Assembly: GCA_015499985.1 (NCBI GenBank)
Contig: JAAAUF010000694.1
Span: 1-22,175 of the forward strand
Direction of reading: 5' to 3'
Source: Haplosporangium gracile
Lineage: Eukaryota > Mortierellomycota > Mortierellomycetes > Mortierellales > Mortierellaceae
DNA: 22,175 nucleotides
Of the stretch, positions 20,223 to 22,175 are shown piece after piece. Positions within the stretch are counted from its first letter, which is position 1. The number at the start of each line of letters is the position of its first letter. The notes beneath the pieces are model-generated. The model searched no databases, was not told the origin of the DNA, and saw nothing but the letters and a program-made list of their open reading frames with translations. The position numbers and the translations under genes were made by a program.

Positions 20223-21827
20223 GTCGATAATATTAATGCCGACGACCACAGTGATGAAGAGGAGGAGGAGGATGAAAATAAAAAGAAAGTGTGGATGCCC
20301 GTTTGCGGCATTCAGCAATGCGTTTGACCGCCACCACTTGGTCTGTGTCCTTTTTCCTTTTTTTTTCTTCCGTACCTCGTATGCAGGTTGGCTGCTTACT
20401 GTACTTACGAAAAAACGAAGGATCGTCCTCCCACGGTGCTGCATATTTCGCATACATTTTTCTTCTCTTTTGGTGCCATATTCTCTATCAAGGGGAAGAT
20501 CCCCTCCCGAGCAAACCTTTGTTCATGAAAAACACGTCCAGCCACGATCATGGCAAGGGTAGACTTTGGGATACCTCTGTGGAGAGTAAAAAAAAAAGAT
20601 CTTTTCATGTGGAAACGACAGGATTGAAACACACTGGCCCTATTGGCTCCTCTCGGGCACATCCTTCTTCGGACGATGATGAAGTCTTTTTGTTTTCCTC
20701 ACCCGTTGGTAGGTGACACCCATTTTCAGATTTCACCTGAAATTCAAAAAAAAAAAAAAGACTTTGTGGAGATCAAACTGTGCCCGTGTGAACATATGCA
20801 AAACTCACTATGGTTCCCTTTTCCGACCCCGCTCATCCATCGGATGTGCCACGAAAGTTGTTTTTTTTTGTAATGTATTCAATGATGGTGCGCCTAAACG
20901 GCAGTGCCGATAGAGCTCTGACCTTGCTTATTCTTGTACTTCCATTCAATTGAAATGACGCCCATAGTAAATTGAAGTAGAAAATAAGCGCATTAGCCAA
21001 AACCCGATTAAACAATGACTTTTTTTATTTTTCTTTCCTAATGTCAGCAGCGTTGTCGAAACGTCGGCCATCCTTCGTGCCATCCAACCATTCACAGTAG
21101 ATTTATGTACCCTAGATGTAGTACAACTTTCCTTTTTTTGAGATTGGTATTCAATTACTGTTGACTGCAACACGTTCCATGTGCCGCACACCTTACATTG
21201 TTTTTTTACGGTTTTTATTTGTCCAGCGCCCTCTTGACGGGAATTCTTTTTGATTTTTGATAGTCCGCCTTCCCATTTCGTGCCTTTTTTTTGTATTTCG
21301 GCAGAGACTACTGGCCATCCATCCTTCCTTGGTCGATTCTTCTTTTCTTCGAAGGCAAAAAGGGAGAGAAAAGGAGGAAGGAGTATCAAAGTGAACAAAA
21401 AGATACTTGTCTGAGTAACAGTCTCCATTCAGTAACTAGCCAGGGCAGAGATAGTCGACCAAGGGGACACCAACGTGAATGGAAAAAGGGAGCCAGGGAT
21501 GTGAGTAAAAAGGACATATGTTCGGCCGTTCATTCCCTTTCTTTCTTTCTCCTTTCGAACCAAGGAAGTAGAAAAACAACGTGTTAGGGAAAATTGTCCT
21601 TCGGGAGGGCGTCGTTATTGTACATTGTTGATGTTGTTCAGTGTGTGATCGTTGGAAACACTAGAAAGAGCAACAGAAGAACAAATCGGTGGATGTGTAA
21701 GAAGGAGCTGAAAAAGAAAACAACCCAAGGATGAAGAAAGGACGGGACGCACAAGGACGTTTGCGCTATTTACAAATGCTATGCGAACTGGCATGCACTT
21801 GTTTTCCCACCTCGTACCCTCCCCCTC

Positions 21828-21845
21828 CTCTCTCTCTCTCTCTCT
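21828..21845. repeat. (CT)9 microsatellite
   Basis: Nine CT units on the plus strand within a longer pyrimidine-rich stretch (21,810-21,900). Confidence 0.95.
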
Positions 21846-22175
21846 TCCTTCCCTTCTCGTTTGCATTTTCATCTCCCCCCTCTTTTCTGCCTTTTCTTTG
21901 TTGACCATTTTTTTTCTGTCTTTTGCCTGCTTGATAATGCCTTTGCAGAATGCAAAAAAAAAAAGGTGCAGCAGACGCAGGAAAAGAAAAAAAAATAATA
22001 GCAATGACTCAAGTTGCAGAGGATCGCCGACGTGCTTGCTCTTCAATTGTGCACAATCCATAGAGTTAGTAATGCGTATAGAACGAGTCGTAAAAGGCGA
22101 AAGGCTGTTTTCTTTTTCTATGTTTTATTGTTCTTCGCCCATTGAACCTTCGAATGCAAACATGTGCATCCTCAA

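Larger units (their letters stand above)
19301..22175. other. Gene-free right end of the window
   Basis: Short alternating purine-rich (19,550-19,760), pyrimidine-rich (20,340-20,500) and balanced stretches. The only coding-like item is a minus-strand frame from an ATG at 19,919 with one hydrophobic helix and no known family. The hexamer array, A17 and CT repeat lie here. I see no gene entering from the right edge. Confidence 0.45.

Noticed and set aside
21545..21565. tRNA-like B box on the minus strand (GGTTCGAA)
   Set aside because: The two conserved C positions that should follow are missing and no cloverleaf or A box could be built around it.

Overview
This is a nuclear DNA window from a filamentous fungus. 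The evidence is a StuA-type APSES transcription factor (a DNA-binding family restricted to fungi) and a fungal-type nine-helix M28 vacuolar membrane protease. Both genes carry many short GT-AG introns of 95-148 bp. CT-rich leaders on the coding strand, long homopolymers, and His/Gln/Ser-rich regions around the DNA-binding domain fit an early-diverging fungus (Mucoromycota/Mortierellomycota-like). The phylum is an inference from style, not demonstrated.

Layout. (1) At 150-434, minus strand, there is a strikingly Arg-Ser-rich reading frame interrupted by in-frame stops, read here as the decayed RS domain of an SR splicing-factor-like gene. (2) At 1174-4896, minus strand, there is a six-exon M28 metallopeptidase (PFF1/ERMP1-like vacuolar membrane protease). 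All metal-binding and catalytic positions are present, but exon 3 is one base short, so the frame breaks between the second and third catalytic motifs. (3) At 4897-6176 there is a gene-free leader with CT-rich sequence on the minus strand, A-tracts and a small tandem repeat. (4) At 6211-9695, minus strand, there is a complete six-exon APSES regulator (StuA-like) with a possible overlapping upstream ORF. (5) From 9696 to the right edge (about 12.5 kb) I find no convincing gene. This long region alternates between purine-rich and pyrimidine-rich blocks on the plus strand, with fairly sharp switches near 11,550, 13,940 and 17,690, and it holds many microsatellites.

The two recognised genes lie head to tail on the minus strand, each with its own apparent leader and poly(A)-like hexamer. 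Nothing indicates that they are co-transcribed or functionally linked. The protease would act in the vacuole membrane with its active site in the lumen. The APSES protein would act in the nucleus as a developmental regulator. The very long, low-complexity flank of the StuA-like gene is what a large regulatory region could look like, but that is inference. I found no tRNA, rRNA, CRISPR or intact transposon. Exon boundaries come from reading frame, splice consensus and family conservation only.
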